A stretch of DNA of 64,000 nucleotides from Diploscapter coronatus (Eukaryota > Nematoda > Chromadorea > Rhabditida > Rhabditidae). Below the pieces are notes generated by a model. It was not told the DNA's origin, made no database searches, and was given only the letters and a program-made list of their open reading frames with translations. Both the position numbers and the translations under genes were made by a program. The stretch is taken from positions 34,557,201 to 34,621,200 of the forward strand of contig OZ038422.1 in assembly GCA_964036155.1 (NCBI GenBank), given 5' to 3'. Shown here piece after piece: positions 1-13,100 of this stretch (positions are counted from its first letter, which is position 1; each line of letters begins with the position of its first letter).

Positions 1-2158
1 ATATTTATTTATTTTTATTGATGAGGTTTGATTTACTCTCACATTTTTATGAGAGATTACACATTTGCGGGGATCGAAATCGTTTTTAGTGGTTTTAAAT
101 ATTGTGATGATCATATTCATTCTCTTCCATAGACATTTCTAACAAATAAGGGTCGTTGGTGGCGGTTTATCAAGACGAATAAATTATCTAGTTTTAAAAT
201 TTTGAAGTTCGCAGCTTAACAAGCCTAATCCTTGGAAAAATGCCATTCAGTGCTAATTTCGTATCTCGACATATTACGTTTTCTTCTATTTTTAGTCTAT
301 ATTTTTTTAAAGGATACGGCTTGTTAGATCGTGCATTTTTATAGAAAATTTTTAGACAGGTTTCAGATTTCAGGTAGGTTTAAAAAATCCAATTCTTGGG
401 CGAATAGACCTTAAAAATGGATAGGTGATTGATATGGAATGGAGGAAACCGAGAAGAAATCGAAAAAAAAGGTTTCAGGTTTAGATAGATGATTCAGAAA
501 CTTGGATAAATATTTCTTGAATTTAAAATTTTTAAAAATTTATAGGATAAAAATCAAGGTTTTGAGTATTTAGAACGTCTGAGACTTGGGTAACTAGGGA
601 CCTTGAGAGAAAATGGATAGGGAAAGATAAAGGTAGGCTGGTGATATGCAAGGTCAAAAATAAAATGTTGCCCCTGGGGCAGGCGCGCGGACCCCGCCCC
701 CATTTGTGCGATTTCTGCGGTTAGTCGGTTAAGTCGTTGACCTCTTCTCCTCTTCTCTTACCCTCCCTTTTGATTCAGTGCGCCCCTTTTCTGTATCTCT
801 CATGTGTCCATGTACGACATAAACGACTCCCTTTCTCACCTAATGCTTCGTAATTGGAGTTCTATTTTCTCTATTCTCCTCCCGTCTTTTCATCCTTCTT
901 TTCGACTTTTTCGATGGAAATTACAGTGTCACATCCCACACAAGTTACTTGCAAGTTATTGGAAAAATTTCATATTCTGAGGAGATGAATTAGGTTGATC
1001 TTCATTGGCTTGGCTGAGAGATGTTTGTTAAATTTTTTTGCAAGAACTTGGCAAATATAGTAGTTGATCTTCGTGGTTGGGTTGGTAGATGTTGGAGTAA
1101 TTTTCGGAGTTTTAGAATCGGCATTCTGTAACTTCGATGTTATTCTTCACTTACAAAAACCTTAGCAGATTAGCAAATCAGTTTGTCCGTTTAGTTTGAT
1201 TTCTGGATAATCTTACCGGTAGCTTTTTTCTTCGAAAGTTAAACCAATTGTCACTATCTCTTATCAAATAACCTTTCTTTTTCTTTGAAAGAGTATCTGA
1301 TTTCACTTTATTATCATTCGCTTTTCTATTGTGTGTTTGTCACGGTCTTTTTTCAGACGAGGTTCACAATTCAATGGGTCTTTGTTGTTCTGTCGTTTTT
1401 CATGACACACTTCTATTCAGATTGTTGTGGTTTTTGCATAATCTCCACCTCTTGATCTATCTCGTCTTAACAATCGCATCGGTAGAAGATCGGCGTATGG
1501 AGATTAGATAATTCAACCCGTTTTCTCCCATTCACGTCCCCCAAATTTTCCTCCAAGAATTTGAAAATTCACTTTCATTTTGCGACATTCATTTATTTTC
1601 CCAGAGCCTAATGCGATTTCGCTAGGAACAATTCTTCGTCTTTAGGTACATTTTCCATTACCTGCAAATCTTCCGAATAAAGAACGAACTCGAAATTAAA
1701 TTTGGCCAATTTTGCTAATTTCCAAAGTGTTGCTTCCTGGAATTTTCCCCTTTTTTCCCCGAAAAGAAATGAGCAGTACTGCCAAAACAAAAACAAAAAT
1801 TATTCGATAAGCGTACTGTAAAATTTCCCAAAATGAATTCGAATCGATTAGAATAGGGCACTATTTCTCAGTGATTGCTAAATTTACTGCGGCAACTATG
1901 ACAGGCTATAAATATTGTGGCTTCTCTAAATGTGGGAATTCAACCGCTTTGTCATTGTCGATTTTGGTTCGCGCCACCGGTTTGGTCTAATGTCTCATCA
2001 GCAATTTCTTTGCTAACTGTTTTCGTTCGTTCTCTCGCTCTTATCATCGATCTAATCAATTCCAATCAGCGATAGATACCTTTTGCAGCGATTCAATCCC
2101 TCTATCGATATCAATTCTGCAGCAGAAAGTCGCCCATCTTCCTCCGTTTTTTCCCTAG
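1..2158. other. Upstream non-coding region
   Basis: No exon-like reading frame with splice signals was found on either strand in this stretch. It is T-rich with frequent runs of T, as in nematode intergenic DNA. A short GC-rich patch at about 660-740, containing GGCGCGCGGACCCCGCCCCC, stands out and is followed by a pyrimidine-rich tract (740-900). This combination could be a promoter, but neither the direction nor the target gene can be told from sequence alone. Short open frames here have no acceptor or donor support. Confidence 0.5.
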
Positions 2159-4715
2159 ATGAATTCCACCATCCGTCTCCGACACATAGCAGCGTCAACC
2201 TCTACGTCATCTGAACTTCGAAAAGATGACGTCGCCGTCAATTCTTCTGAATCCGAGACAACAACGTTGAAAGTTGACGTGATAACGGTAGTGTCGTTGT
2301 TTTATCACTATTGCATCCGACCGCTATATTCATCGTACATTTCCTATTGTCTGTTCTATTTGTTCTGGTTCGTTGCCGGAGTGCTGGTGCTGAGGAAAAC
2401 GGAAAGTGCAATAACAGCTGTGAGATACGTCAAGAGGCACGGAGATTCGGTCAGTGTGAGGCTGCTAGAAGACTCCGCAGAATTCGAGGATCTTATCCGA
2501 GCCCTGGATAAGTTTGATAAGCCACCAGCGTTCTTCCTGCTAAATCAGGTAAATTTCTAGGTTCATGGCAAAATAGATTTTTTCGTTTTGAAAATTCCAC
2601 CGTTTCTTGCTCATTTTTACAGCAATTTTTCGTCAAATTGGATGAATTTTCAAATAAATATCAAAATTTGCTATGATTTGAAGCATTTCGGTGATTCCAG
2701 TACGCTCTAAACATGACTTACAACTTCCTCTGCAACACTGCATCGTTGAATGGGGTCCATGAGAGGCTGGTCTTCGTCACGTTGGATACAGTGGCTCGAG
2801 ATGAGCTGAGGAAACATTGGCCCTCGATAAAGCAGCTCCACTGGCCCACGCCTTCACTTTATGTAAGTCCAAAAATATTGATAAGACTAAACAATTCGAA
2901 ATCACAAAAAATAGCTTCATTGCTAATATTTACTAATTATTCTTTTTCTGCAAAAGAAATGTAAGAAAGAAAGGCTTTGGCAAGCTTTTTCTATAGGGGA
3001 AAAATCTTGGAACGTAACCGAATTTCTCGAGTTTTTTTTAATCAATTTGTCACTAGTCATTCCTGAAGTGTGAAATCGCCGTGAATCGTTACGCACTAAT
3101 CTCCTAAATCGATATCCCGTGTTTTCCGCTCTGACCGATTGAAAGAAAACGCGCTTGATTTGATCCCGATCCCCTCACTTTCCCTATCCGTGTTTCTCTG
3201 TATCTCTGCCTCGATAAATGGATAGAAATAGAACAATATCCCCTAACTCTGCACAGCAGACCTGTAGAGAATGAGAATCACCCCTGTGTCATGCCTGTTT
3301 CTCTCATTTTCTCTTTGTCTTTTCCCATCTCCCTTTTCCATATATCCATCTCCACTCTCTTCTAGGTCAGAGTGGAATCAGAGTATAACGAATTGCGGGG
3401 ATATAAAATAGTGATGATGACATCTGGAAAATATTCAAAGCGCGCTCAATAAGTTTTAATAATTCGAAATAATGTTGAAAATTTCAAGGATTTATGGAAT
3501 AGTTGAAAATTAAAGATATAAAAAAAAAATGGCTGAAGATAGGAATTTTCAGAAGCCTTTCAGTTTTGCTGAGGGGCCATATCAGACAATCTACCTGTTG
3601 AGAGCTAACTTAGCGGTTGCTTTGATCAGAAAGTAAGAAAAATCTTAATTTTCGAAAATTTAAGATAATTTTTAACAGGGGAAAATCGTTCTGGATGATG
3701 CAGCAGGACACTTTCTGGAGGAAGAATCTGTTCGACTTGAATCTGGAGTCGAATATGGCCTACGATGCGCTGTTCGATCAGATTGGGGTTGATGAGAAGA
3801 GCAAGAGGGCAGAATGGGTCAATGGTAGGAAAATTGTCGTTCGCTTTGAAAGTCCGCAAAAATTTGTTCAACATCACTTCAACTTTTATCCGACTTACTT
3901 CTATCTGAAAAGAAGTTGATTGAAGATGAAGTTTTGAAAATTTTCAAGGTTGAACTGAAACTTTCCAGGAGCCAACTTCTTCATCAGAGCCAACAACGAC
4001 ACTCTGCTGTTCTTCGAGAGAATGGCGGATAAACTGGGACACTGGTACACCCCCGATATGGGAATTATGATCCATCAGTGCCACACTTGGAAGAAGCCTG
4101 TCTGCGCTTATATTCCACACAAGTATGGCAATTTCTCCTTGACTTTTCGATAATCAAATGAAATTTTCGACTTTTCCTTTCTTTGCTCAGAAATTCTTTT
4201 AAAGGTGGATTTTCCTTATCATTGAACGGTTTTTGTTGGATTTTTAAACGAAGAAAAGCTTACAGAATCGGTCACTCCTGGGAATGGATGTTCACTTCAC
4301 AAAAAGACCCCCCGTACATTATGCAATTAGATTGTGAAACAGATGGAGGGTCGAAATTGGCACAGCTCGGCAAATACGGATTTCATTTCATCGAGAAGGA
4401 TGGCACCTGCAATCATACCAAGGTGATCTTCATTGTTGGTCAAATAAATGGTTTGAAAATTTCAAAACCAACGAATGAATTTTTTGGCCAATTCTTGATT
4501 TTTCTGGAAAAATGCTAATTTTCCAGGTTGAAATGGCCCGAGAACGAATGAACAGCGGCAAAGTCGAGGTCCAGCGAACATTCTCCTCCTGGGGCCGAAT
4601 GCAATTCAAGGCCTACTGGTACATAGTGGATTGCATTCTCTCGACACCCATTATTGGCCCTTACCTCAAGCCATACTTGCCTCTAGTTGGATATATTCTC
4701 ATGATAACGATGTGA
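2159..4715 (+). CDS. Nucleotide-diphospho-sugar transferase-like type II membrane protein
   Basis: Seven exons in phase: 2159-2548, 2701-2862, 3553-3632, 3679-3824, 3969-4122, 4266-4422 and 4527-4715, giving 425 residues. A cytosolic Ser/Thr-rich N-terminus is followed by one hydrophobic segment (about residues 58-78) and a lumenal domain, as expected for a Golgi enzyme. The block around residues 216-224 (WMMQQDTFW), then WVNGANFF, MIHQCHTWKKP and CETDGGSKL, matches what I recall of the nematode-expanded PF03407 family. In that family an acidic position around the QQD block is expected to bind the sugar nucleotide and metal. The exon 5-6 junction was set at 4266 because reading on from 4191 meets a stop. 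Donor sugar and acceptor are unknown. AATAAA-like signals lie near 5247, about 530 bases past the stop. Confidence 0.7.
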
Positions 4716-5518
4716 CAAGGTGATAAACAGCAACTTGACATACCCTTGAATTAAAAGTTGCACTTTTCAAGAACCCCTTGAAAAGTACACTTTTTCATTT
4801 GAAGGCCAAAGTAGTCTGTGAAACATTCCCGATGATCTCAACAAATGGGGTGCAGAAATGTTCAAAATTGACAAGTTTTAGTTTTAAATATTTGCACCCC
4901 TAACCCCTCAGTAGTAGGATTATGTAAATCTAGAAGATTCTGTTCTGTTTGTTAAGAATTATTATGAAAGAGTGCTCCTATCTGAGAATTTCTATGAATA
5001 TGCTGATAAATGAGCAGACAAGCTGGGACTAATTAGAGGTTGACAGGCAAATCGGCCTATCACCCAGGAAACTTGCGAAAATAATCAATTCGAAGGCTTG
5101 TCTGTCCTCTCGAGAAAACTCTGAAGTCATCAAATTATTGGCTCACTGGAAATTCAAGCATTTCGAAGGATTTTCTTAAAGCAAATGAAGTCAAAATGGA
5201 CTGAATTTACAGTGAACCCAATTATGCTGTCTTTCATAACACATGAATAAAAACAATAAAGTTTTGATTCTTATAATTTTTAGTTGTCCTAGCTTTAGAA
5301 TTGAATTTTGTTGCGCTTCAATGCGATATCTCTAATTTTCTGTTTTTAAACTAATGAACTTACGTTTTCCAGGGGAGAAACGTGCTATTTTCAAATTTTC
5401 GAAAAGCGCACATTGTAAAGATCGAGTCTAGGAAAAGAAGACTTTTGGACTTCTAATGGTAAGTCAATTACCCTAATAAAAATGCACCAAGTTCGTGAGG
5501 TGAACTTGAAAAAACCAT
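4716..5518. other. 3' untranslated region and spacer of the glycosyltransferase gene
   Basis: No coding potential is seen. The closely spaced GAATAAAAACAATAAAG at about 5246-5263 is the best poly(A) signal candidate for the upstream gene. The rest is AT-rich spacer up to the palindromic element at 5519. Confidence 0.4.
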
Positions 5519-5730
5519 CTAACAAGGGGGACCTTCTCGCGTGTGTACTCGTATTTCCGGCCAAAACCCACATAGTTTTGAAGCACTTGGTGAGTTAGGA
5601 AAGTTTATAAAAAAAAATTCGGGGCTGATATAATATGAGGTAATGCGCATTACCGCATAATAGCCCCTAATTTGCATACCAACTTTCCCAACTCACCGAG
5701 TACACACTCGGGGAGGTTCTCTTGTAAGAT
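5519..5730. repeat. Palindromic MITE-like element (212 bp)
   Basis: A large imperfect palindrome. The centre is GGTAATGCGCATTACC at 5639-5654. Inner arms are ACTTGGTGAGTTAGGAAAGTT (from about 5585) against AACTTTCCCAACTCACCGAGT (to about 5701). Outer arms carry GTGTACTCG (about 5537) against CGAGTACACAC (about 5698) and reach roughly 5519 and 5730. There is no coding capacity. The form fits a non-autonomous inverted-repeat transposon. No target-site duplication was resolved. Confidence 0.7.
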
Positions 5731-8700
5731 TGAGATATTTGAAAATTCATCATCTTTTCCCTAAATCAAGCTACACCCTAGAACTGTATGAGCCTTACAG
5801 GAAACTGAGAGTGAGAACGCTTCTTTAGTATTTCTTCTCTTCATAGACTATTTCTCAAGTTGCGAAGTTCCCTAAACCCTTAGACGTTTTCCTAAACGGC
5901 GTTTCCTCCTTTTGACTCGCTGAACACTTGACATCCTCCTCCTCTAGAAGATCTCCCCTCCTTTTCACCCACGGCAAAATGGGATTTCAAAGGATCACTT
6001 ATCCTTTTCTCCCTTTATCTTTTCACTATCCTTCCTCGGTCATCTTTAGGCTGTTCACAGGCATATATTTGATTTTCGCCGGCCCAAAAACACTCGGACT
6101 TCCAGTCCATTCTTCGTACTGGTCGCCAGACCTATCGAATTACACACTTCCCCCCCCATGTTTTCGCTCGGAAAATTCAAACATTTCCAACATTACGTAT
6201 TCTGACGGCTAGTTGAAATACGAGAATTTCACTACTTTTCAAAAATGCAGGGTTTTTGATTCATACCAAAAATCGTACTACCTAGCCTTCAAGAGACTTT
6301 TGGAAATAAGCAAAATTCCTCAAACGAGTCATTTTCTTTATTTTCGGAATAATATTTTCTAATGAACCGGATTTTGGAATGCTTATTAGCAATTTTGCGT
6401 ATTACGATTCTGCAATTGTTAATTTTGGCTGTCGACGCTTTTTTGTCTATTAGTCAGATGTGTGTGTGGGGCCTGTTCAAACAGGAAAACGGTCCGTGTG
6501 CTGCCCGTGGTGCATTTTTCTACCTCATTGTCTGCTTTACTCTCATATGATTTCCCTCTTCCCACTTTTGATTGACTTTGATATGCTCTTCGAAAGCGAG
6601 AAAAGTAAATCTTTCTCATGTGAGAGTGGGTGCGCGAAAGCACTTACAGCTTATCAACCTATTGATTTTTGTATATTTCATTCTCATTAGCTCAGAGTGA
6701 TGTCAAAATGACTCACAAAAATATTGTTTTAGGAATCTTCCTCGCTGCTAAATTTAGAAAATCTTTCTTTAAGCAGAAAAGGAAATCGTTTTTAACATTT
6801 ATCAATGAAGAGAAGATTTTCAGGCGCTATAATGATCGTTTCTGTCTTTGTGTCCGAGAAGCACGTGATAGGCGTATAGTTTCATGCATTGTTTAGTCTA
6901 TCACTAAACAGTTCCCGGGCTTATCATCAAATTCCCCCACTTACCCCATTCAAAAGTACTCTCCAAACTCTCGTCATAAGCGCAACGCTCAACAAGCATC
7001 AGCTTAAAATTGCTTATCTTTATGGCCTTATTTCTCTAAACGCGCATTTTACGACCACCCAGCTGACTATGTTTCGCATAGTTTTCGCATAAATACGGTA
7101 ATCGATCAAAAATAACCAAGCATGAATAATTTATGGGGTGATTTGCCTTCGCCTTTTTGCTTTCCCATGGTCGTGTCCAGTTTCGAAACCAAAATATTCT
7201 TCTTTTCTCATGTTCGAATCGTAATAAAGATGTCGTCTCGAAAGGGGACGGTTTTGAGATTTCTATCTGCTAGCGAGAAAATTCGATGCTTAGAAAATTG
7301 GATCCCCGCTAAGATTATCCCAGTTTTCCCTGAACGCTATATCCGTTATCAGATAAGGTGCGAAGACCGGCTTTTCAATTATCCGAGTTCCATTCTAGTC
7401 AGGAACCTATAAAATCTTGTCTTTGTTTTTAAAAACGAAACGTTTGTCTCTGAATTTCCAAAATTTTCAGCCATTCATGCATCCTAATTTGTCTATTCTT
7501 CCATTTTTCAAGTGGTAGATTGAAAAGGACGGATACACCAGCCGGTATTTGAATGCCTTCTCTCCAAGTGTCATTTGAAATGGGTGGAAAATGACTCATA
7601 AAGGATGCGGAGAGAGTGGGTTGGGGCAAAAGAGCGCAGAGAAAAAGACTCTGAACCAGGGCTGGCAATTTGAATTGTGAAATGCCCCTGGGTTAGCCAC
7701 GGCTGAAGAATTGATTATTCATTCCTCGTTTCTGCCTATTTTCCATCTTTCATCCACGCTATTTCCATTTTTCCTTCTCTGCGCCTCAGCCTCTCGTTCC
7801 ACCCTTCCCCTATCGATTTTCCTGCCTTCTTTTCGCTCTCTATTTCATTCAGTCTCTCTTCTTTTCCCTTTTCCCTCGGGCCTCAAACATAGTCTGCCTC
7901 TGTCTCTAGGCCGTTTTACTGACTCTCTTCCTTCGTTTTGAGCAGCAGCCCTCGTCATTTCAATGTCTCTATCGTCCTCTCGCATTTTAAACCTCACTCT
8001 CTTGCATTCTTAAATCCCCCTTTCAAACAGCCCAACCTTTTCTCACTCATTTTTCGAAGATACAAGCTCGAACTTTTGTCAATTCTCTCTAATCGTTTCG
8101 GTAAACTTTCAGCTCTAAATTGCTTTTCTAAACCGGTAAAAACTCTTAATTTTTATTTGACTGAGTTCAAAACTCAAAAATTCGATAATCTTTCCGAGCC
8201 CCCGAACTCTAAATTTTCTAAATTCAATTCAACCTTGTATAGTCTTGCTCAAGAAGAATGATTTTGTATAGGTCTTGACAAAATTCAAACTGCAATTTCT
8301 CAATCTGAGTCCAGGTGAATTTTCTAGTTATGAATACCGACTTCTGAACTCAAAAGTTTCAAAATCGAACTTGGCTCCTCGATACTTTGTGTATTTGTAG
8401 TCCTCTGTGCGTTGTTTGTGTAGTTTGTCAATTTGCAAAGCTCTTATAGCCTATTTCCTTGTACTTTACCGCTTTACCGCAGTTCCTCTTCAAATCATCA
8501 TATCATTTTTCTCATCTGCATGCAGTTCTTTGTTTTGCCTGACATTGATCCGGTCGGCTTTGTGTGCTTTGTTTATGAATTTCCTGAAACGTTTTTCAGA
8601 CTCTTTCTGCTCTGAGTGTCACTCAATGTTTCAATTTTCTCGAAAGTTTATGAGGGGCGGAATTTTGCCTTTAAAAATTGGATGCAGCTGGCCAATTTCG

Positions 8701-9343
8701 TGTTTGTCGAAAAAATTCTAGTGTTCGAAATTCCGACCCTAATTCCGGAAATAGAATTTCATAGGTTTCTGGTCCCTAGATTTTTGAATTTGAGAATTTG
8801 AACACGACTAGATTTCAAATGCTAGTCAGATTTTCAGGTTGTTAGAATTTATCTTTTTGAAAAATTATCATTTTCCATATCAGCACTTTATCTTTGTGAG
8901 AGTTCATGAATTTTCAGAAAGGGAAAATTTATAAATTTTATTCTACCAGAACTCGAGTAGCCCCCAAAATTCCCGTCCTTGCTCCTCCTATATTGTTGTT
9001 ATGACTCATCAAATGTAATGAAGCGGTACTCGCATTTTCACGAGAATTCCCTCCTTCCCGTTCTACTGTTTATGTTTTTGGAACGAAACGTCGAAAATGC
9101 ATGTCATTTCTGACAACATCATTGACCATCGATTTCACAATTTCCTCTTCCCTTTGAGCAGAAAAAAGATGCTGACGAATTGCGATGTTCATTTCATGAT
9201 TTTTGAATATTTCCGATCGAAAGATATTCTGAGTTCTGATTCTGACATCAAAAATTTTAGAAAATCATTTAAAAAATCAGAAAATTCTGCAGAACATTGA
9301 AAGAAACTTGACCTTTGTTCAAATCAATGAACCTAACAAAGAA
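5731..9343. other. Long non-coding region upstream of ptc
   Basis: About 3.6 kb without a supported exon on either strand. It contains several strongly pyrimidine-rich tracts, the clearest at about 7740-7935. These yield long but low-complexity open frames rich in Ser, Leu and Phe. Given the size of the downstream Patched gene, this is a likely place for its distal promoter or enhancers, but no specific site can be named. Confidence 0.4.
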
Positions 9344-9589
9344 TTGTCCGGACGAACGCCGTGCGAACGCCGAGAAACTTCCGCCCGGCAGCCGCTCGGA
9401 AGCCGGGCGGATTTGACACTGTCATTCGCACGGCGTTCGTCCGGCACTAAAGGGTGCCGGACGAATGCCGTGCGAACGCCAGCTGAGAGGGGGAGGTGCC
9501 GGACGAACGCCGTGCGAATGACAGTGTCAAATCCGCCCGGCCTCCGAGCGGCTGCCGGGCGGATTTGACACTGCCATTCGTCCGGTCAA
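9344..9589. repeat. GC-rich nested inverted repeat with a perfect 46-bp arm
   Basis: Positions 9402-9447 and 9496-9541 are exact reverse complements over 46 bases, with a 48-base spacer. The palindrome continues outward: CCGCCCGGCAGCCGCTCGGA at 9381-9400 mirrors TCCGAGCGGCTGCCGGGCGG at about 9543-9562. The outermost ends are TTG-CCGGACGAA and TTCGTCCGG-CAA. The core GCCGGACGAACGCCGTGCGAA recurs several times in both orientations. The block is strikingly GC-rich within AT-rich DNA. It would form a strong hairpin and looks like a young fold-back or MITE insertion 0.5 kb upstream of the ptc start codon. Confidence 0.85.
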
Positions 9590-10103
9590 TTCTTCTGAGA
9601 GCTCTGCTCCAATCGCAAACTAATCATTCCTCCACTTGCTCTTTGAATTTTTCTCAATTTCCTTCCGAAATTTAGCGATTTTTAGATTTCTCCGGGAATT
9701 TCTCTGAATTCTTGCTACGGAACATCGTCCTAATCATGAACTTTCGATTCTGCACGCCATTCATTCAGAAATCTGCTTCATTCTCATTTTGCTACTTTTT
9801 TTTTTGGAGTTTCTCGAATTTTCTTGGCCTAAAATTTTCACTCTTGGTTTTTCCGAAACTAAAATGTTATGCTCCTGGGCACTTTCTGGAACATTGTCAT
9901 CTGCCGATTTCGCACTGTTCGCTCAGAAATTCGCAACTCGGAATTTTCGAAATTTTTTGTTTCGTGCATTTCCAAATTCGCCTGTTTTCAGTCGTCGCTA
10001 TAGCGGATCAGACCTCGCTCTCAGCCCCGTACCACATCGGAGCGAGTCTGTCTGACTGTGACTGACGGCAGTTGCACTCGAACAACCACCTGCTAAATCA
10101 GCA
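9590..10103 (+). promoter_or_regulatory. Probable proximal promoter and 5' leader of ptc
   Basis: Base composition shifts from T-rich to mixed from about 10000 onward, as in transcribed leader sequence. The frame of the chosen ptc start codon (10104) is closed by a TGA at 10059-10061. No TATA box or trans-splice acceptor is certain, so the transcription start is not placed. Confidence 0.25.
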
Positions 10104-13100
10104 ATGCTCACACTGCTCGAGCCGCCCGGGAGGAAGGGCCATCAGAGGCACCGCTCCGCACAGCAGTTACTCAACTTCGGTGAGCACGGGGAGAAATGGA
10201 TTTCCGGGAAAGATCCGAAGAAGAAGAAGCAGACAATTCTTCGGACTTGTCCCAGCAAATACTGTGAAGACGAGAAATCTTTGCTGATCAGGGTTGTTCA
10301 GGAAAAACCCTGGAATTTTGGGATTCAAGAATATTTTTGAACAGACCTGCTTCTGCTGAACTCTTCTGGAGTTTCATTTTCTTTCGATAATTTTTTTTCG
10401 GAAAAATGATAAAATCGAAATTTTCAGCTTTGGACGATGAGGACTTCGACGTGGCGAGCGAAGCGGGCACCGGGAGGAATAGCGCCAAGCGGAACACCGA
10501 CCAGACACAGGGATGCGCTACTAGGGTAGGGAAATGTCTGCAGAAAAAATTATTCCCAAACAAACTTCTCAAAATAGTCGCCATCGATGAGGTGCATCGG
10601 TCTTTTTGCATCCGTGATTGGATAATTTTGAGAATTATGTTCCGAAAATCCGAATAAATATATTTTGGAGGAAATTCTCTGATCTGATGACAATTTTCTG
10701 CAAGAGAACGACTTCAGGAAAACATTGAGTTCTTATCAGTTGTCTGTCATGCCATTTTGTGTTTTCTGCTCAAAATTTCAAAGAAAAACCAATTTGAACA
10801 GAAACAGATGTGCCTTCCAAAGATCATCGATTCTCTTGAATTTTGAATTTTTTACAAAGAGATGAGTCGTCCGAGTCAGAAATGATCGATCAATCAAAAA
10901 TTTTTAAAGAAAAAAAAGTGGGCGATTTAATTAGTGTCGAATTGCAGTTTTTGGACAAGTACCTCGTGTGGAAGTCAAATTCGGCCGATGCGAACGAGAA
11001 GTGGCGCAAGGAGTTCCGCGTCCGTCCCTCGTGGTGCGACGCGGACCTCTGTCTGCAGCAGATCAAACGAGGCAGAGCCACGGGAAATCTCTGGGCTCTC
11101 TACTCGAGATCCTTCATTCAGGTACGCAAATGAGCGAAAGGAAAGGAACACACGGGGTTTTTGACAGTGCACAGAAATTAGGTTATTGGAAGGATCGTAT
11201 TTCTAGAAATGACATTTTAGGAATCAGAAAATGAATTTTTCATGAAATTAAAAAAAAATTCGCAAGCCGAAAAATACAATGTCATTTTTTAGTTGCAGTA
11301 AAATTTGTATTAAAAATCGATTTTTTTCAGAAACTGCTGTTCTGGCTTGGCAACGCGGTGGCGAACAACGCGCTGCTCGTGCTGATCGCAATCTTCATTG
11401 CGTTTGCTATCTGCTGCAACGGGCTGCGCTACGTCCACATCGAGACCGATATCGTCAAGCTATGGGTTTCGAGTAAGGGGGAAGAATGAACTTATCAAAC
11501 ATGGAAATTGCACAAAAATGCCCTTTTGAAAGCTTGAAAAGCATTTTCTAGAAAAAAAAACATCTAAAAATAAACCTGCAGGTGTTAGAATTATATCTGG
11601 CGAAGAAACATGTTGTTGAAAAGGAAACATTGACTGAAGATAATGAAGAGCGAAATGAATTGATGATGTTTTCCTGCAGAAGGCGGTCGCCTGGACGAAG
11701 AGCTCAACTTCCTGGATAGAATGAAGGCCAGCAATTTGTACAACAACTCGAATGAGGCTGCGGAAATCGTCAGGGAAAACGGATTGGGAGGCGGGTATCA
11801 GGTATGCTAAATTGACTGCGCGAGTACACATTCCCCTCGAAGAATTAAAGTGAGTACTTTTCTTCCATGAACAAGGAATAGGATTTGGTAGAAAAGTACT
11901 CATTCGTGGGAGAAAGATAATCGCAGCTGCTAAAATTAGAATGGAATGACGGATAGTATTGCAGGTACTCATCCAAACACCCGAATCACCCGGTCAAAAC
12001 GCACTCAGCAAGGAAGCTCTCCTAAAGCATGTCAGGGTTATGGAACAGATCGCCACGCTCAAAGTCACCATCGATCAAGTGTAAGCTTCAAAATTGAACA
12101 AAATGAGAGTTGAGAAAAAAGTTATCCTCTGGTCAAAAGTCCAAACGAACCTGATAAAGATTGACTTGAATTTTCATGAACGAATGAGTGAGAATGTTTT
12201 CTTCCGATTTCCGACGATTCAATTCTTTGAAAAATGTAAAAAAAAAGTGGAGAATTCAAGTACTATTGTTTTAAAATGGTAAATTTGGACTCACTAGTTA
12301 CTCTACCCTCTTTTCTAAGAAATAGTATAGAGAAGAAAAAAAGGGTTGGTGGTAACTACAGGGGGCCACAAATTTGAAAGGAAGATTTGTTTTATTAATT
12401 AATTAATTAGTATTCATTTTTCAGTGAATGGAGCCTGTCGGACATCTGCTTCAAACCAGCTCCGCCCCAAATCGCGAACGACTCGATTGCCTCGCTCGTG
12501 GTGGACGTGATCGACCGCATCGTGCCCTGCATCTGGATCACCCCAATCGACTGCTTCTGGGAGGGATCCAAGCCTCTTGGACCGCATCCGTATCTCCATA
12601 AAAGGTAGAATTGAGGAGATGTGAAAGAAGTTCTCTGCTTTGTTCAAGAAAGGCATAAGACCATCAACGCACAGAAAATGCGTCTTTTGCCCTTTTTTCG
12701 AATATTTTTTCTTACTGTCAAAAATGATAGCAGGATCCATTATTAACTAGAAGAGAAATTCTTGCATATCCCCGGTGTCTTTGAGCAGAATTTTTGAAGA
12801 ATGAAGATGTATTAATTTGTGTTTAGTGCAATCGGCCCAATGGCGGCGGCGATGAATTCACTGCCGAAAGGCAAAGAGGTCCGTTGGTCGGATTTCGATC
12901 CGCAAGCCGTCATCGACGAAGTCCACACTATGTTCGGACTCGGCTCCCACTACACCTTCTTCCAAAGGGTAAGAGAGGAACAGTTGGTTATCTTGATAGG
13001 TCACCCTTTTGGCTGTCAATCTTAGACGATCCAAGGGACCAGATGCAAGATTCGCATTCGGGGGAACCCTTTTCTGGCTTCCTCACATCGCTCTCACAAA

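Noticed and set aside
7711..8261. Consecutive plus-strand open frames
   Set aside because: Same pyrimidine-tract artefact; Ser/Phe/Leu-rich and not coding-like.
9308..9568. 86-codon open frame rich in Arg and Thr
   Set aside because: Lies wholly in the GC-rich palindrome, so its repeats are due to the inverted DNA repeat and not to a protein.
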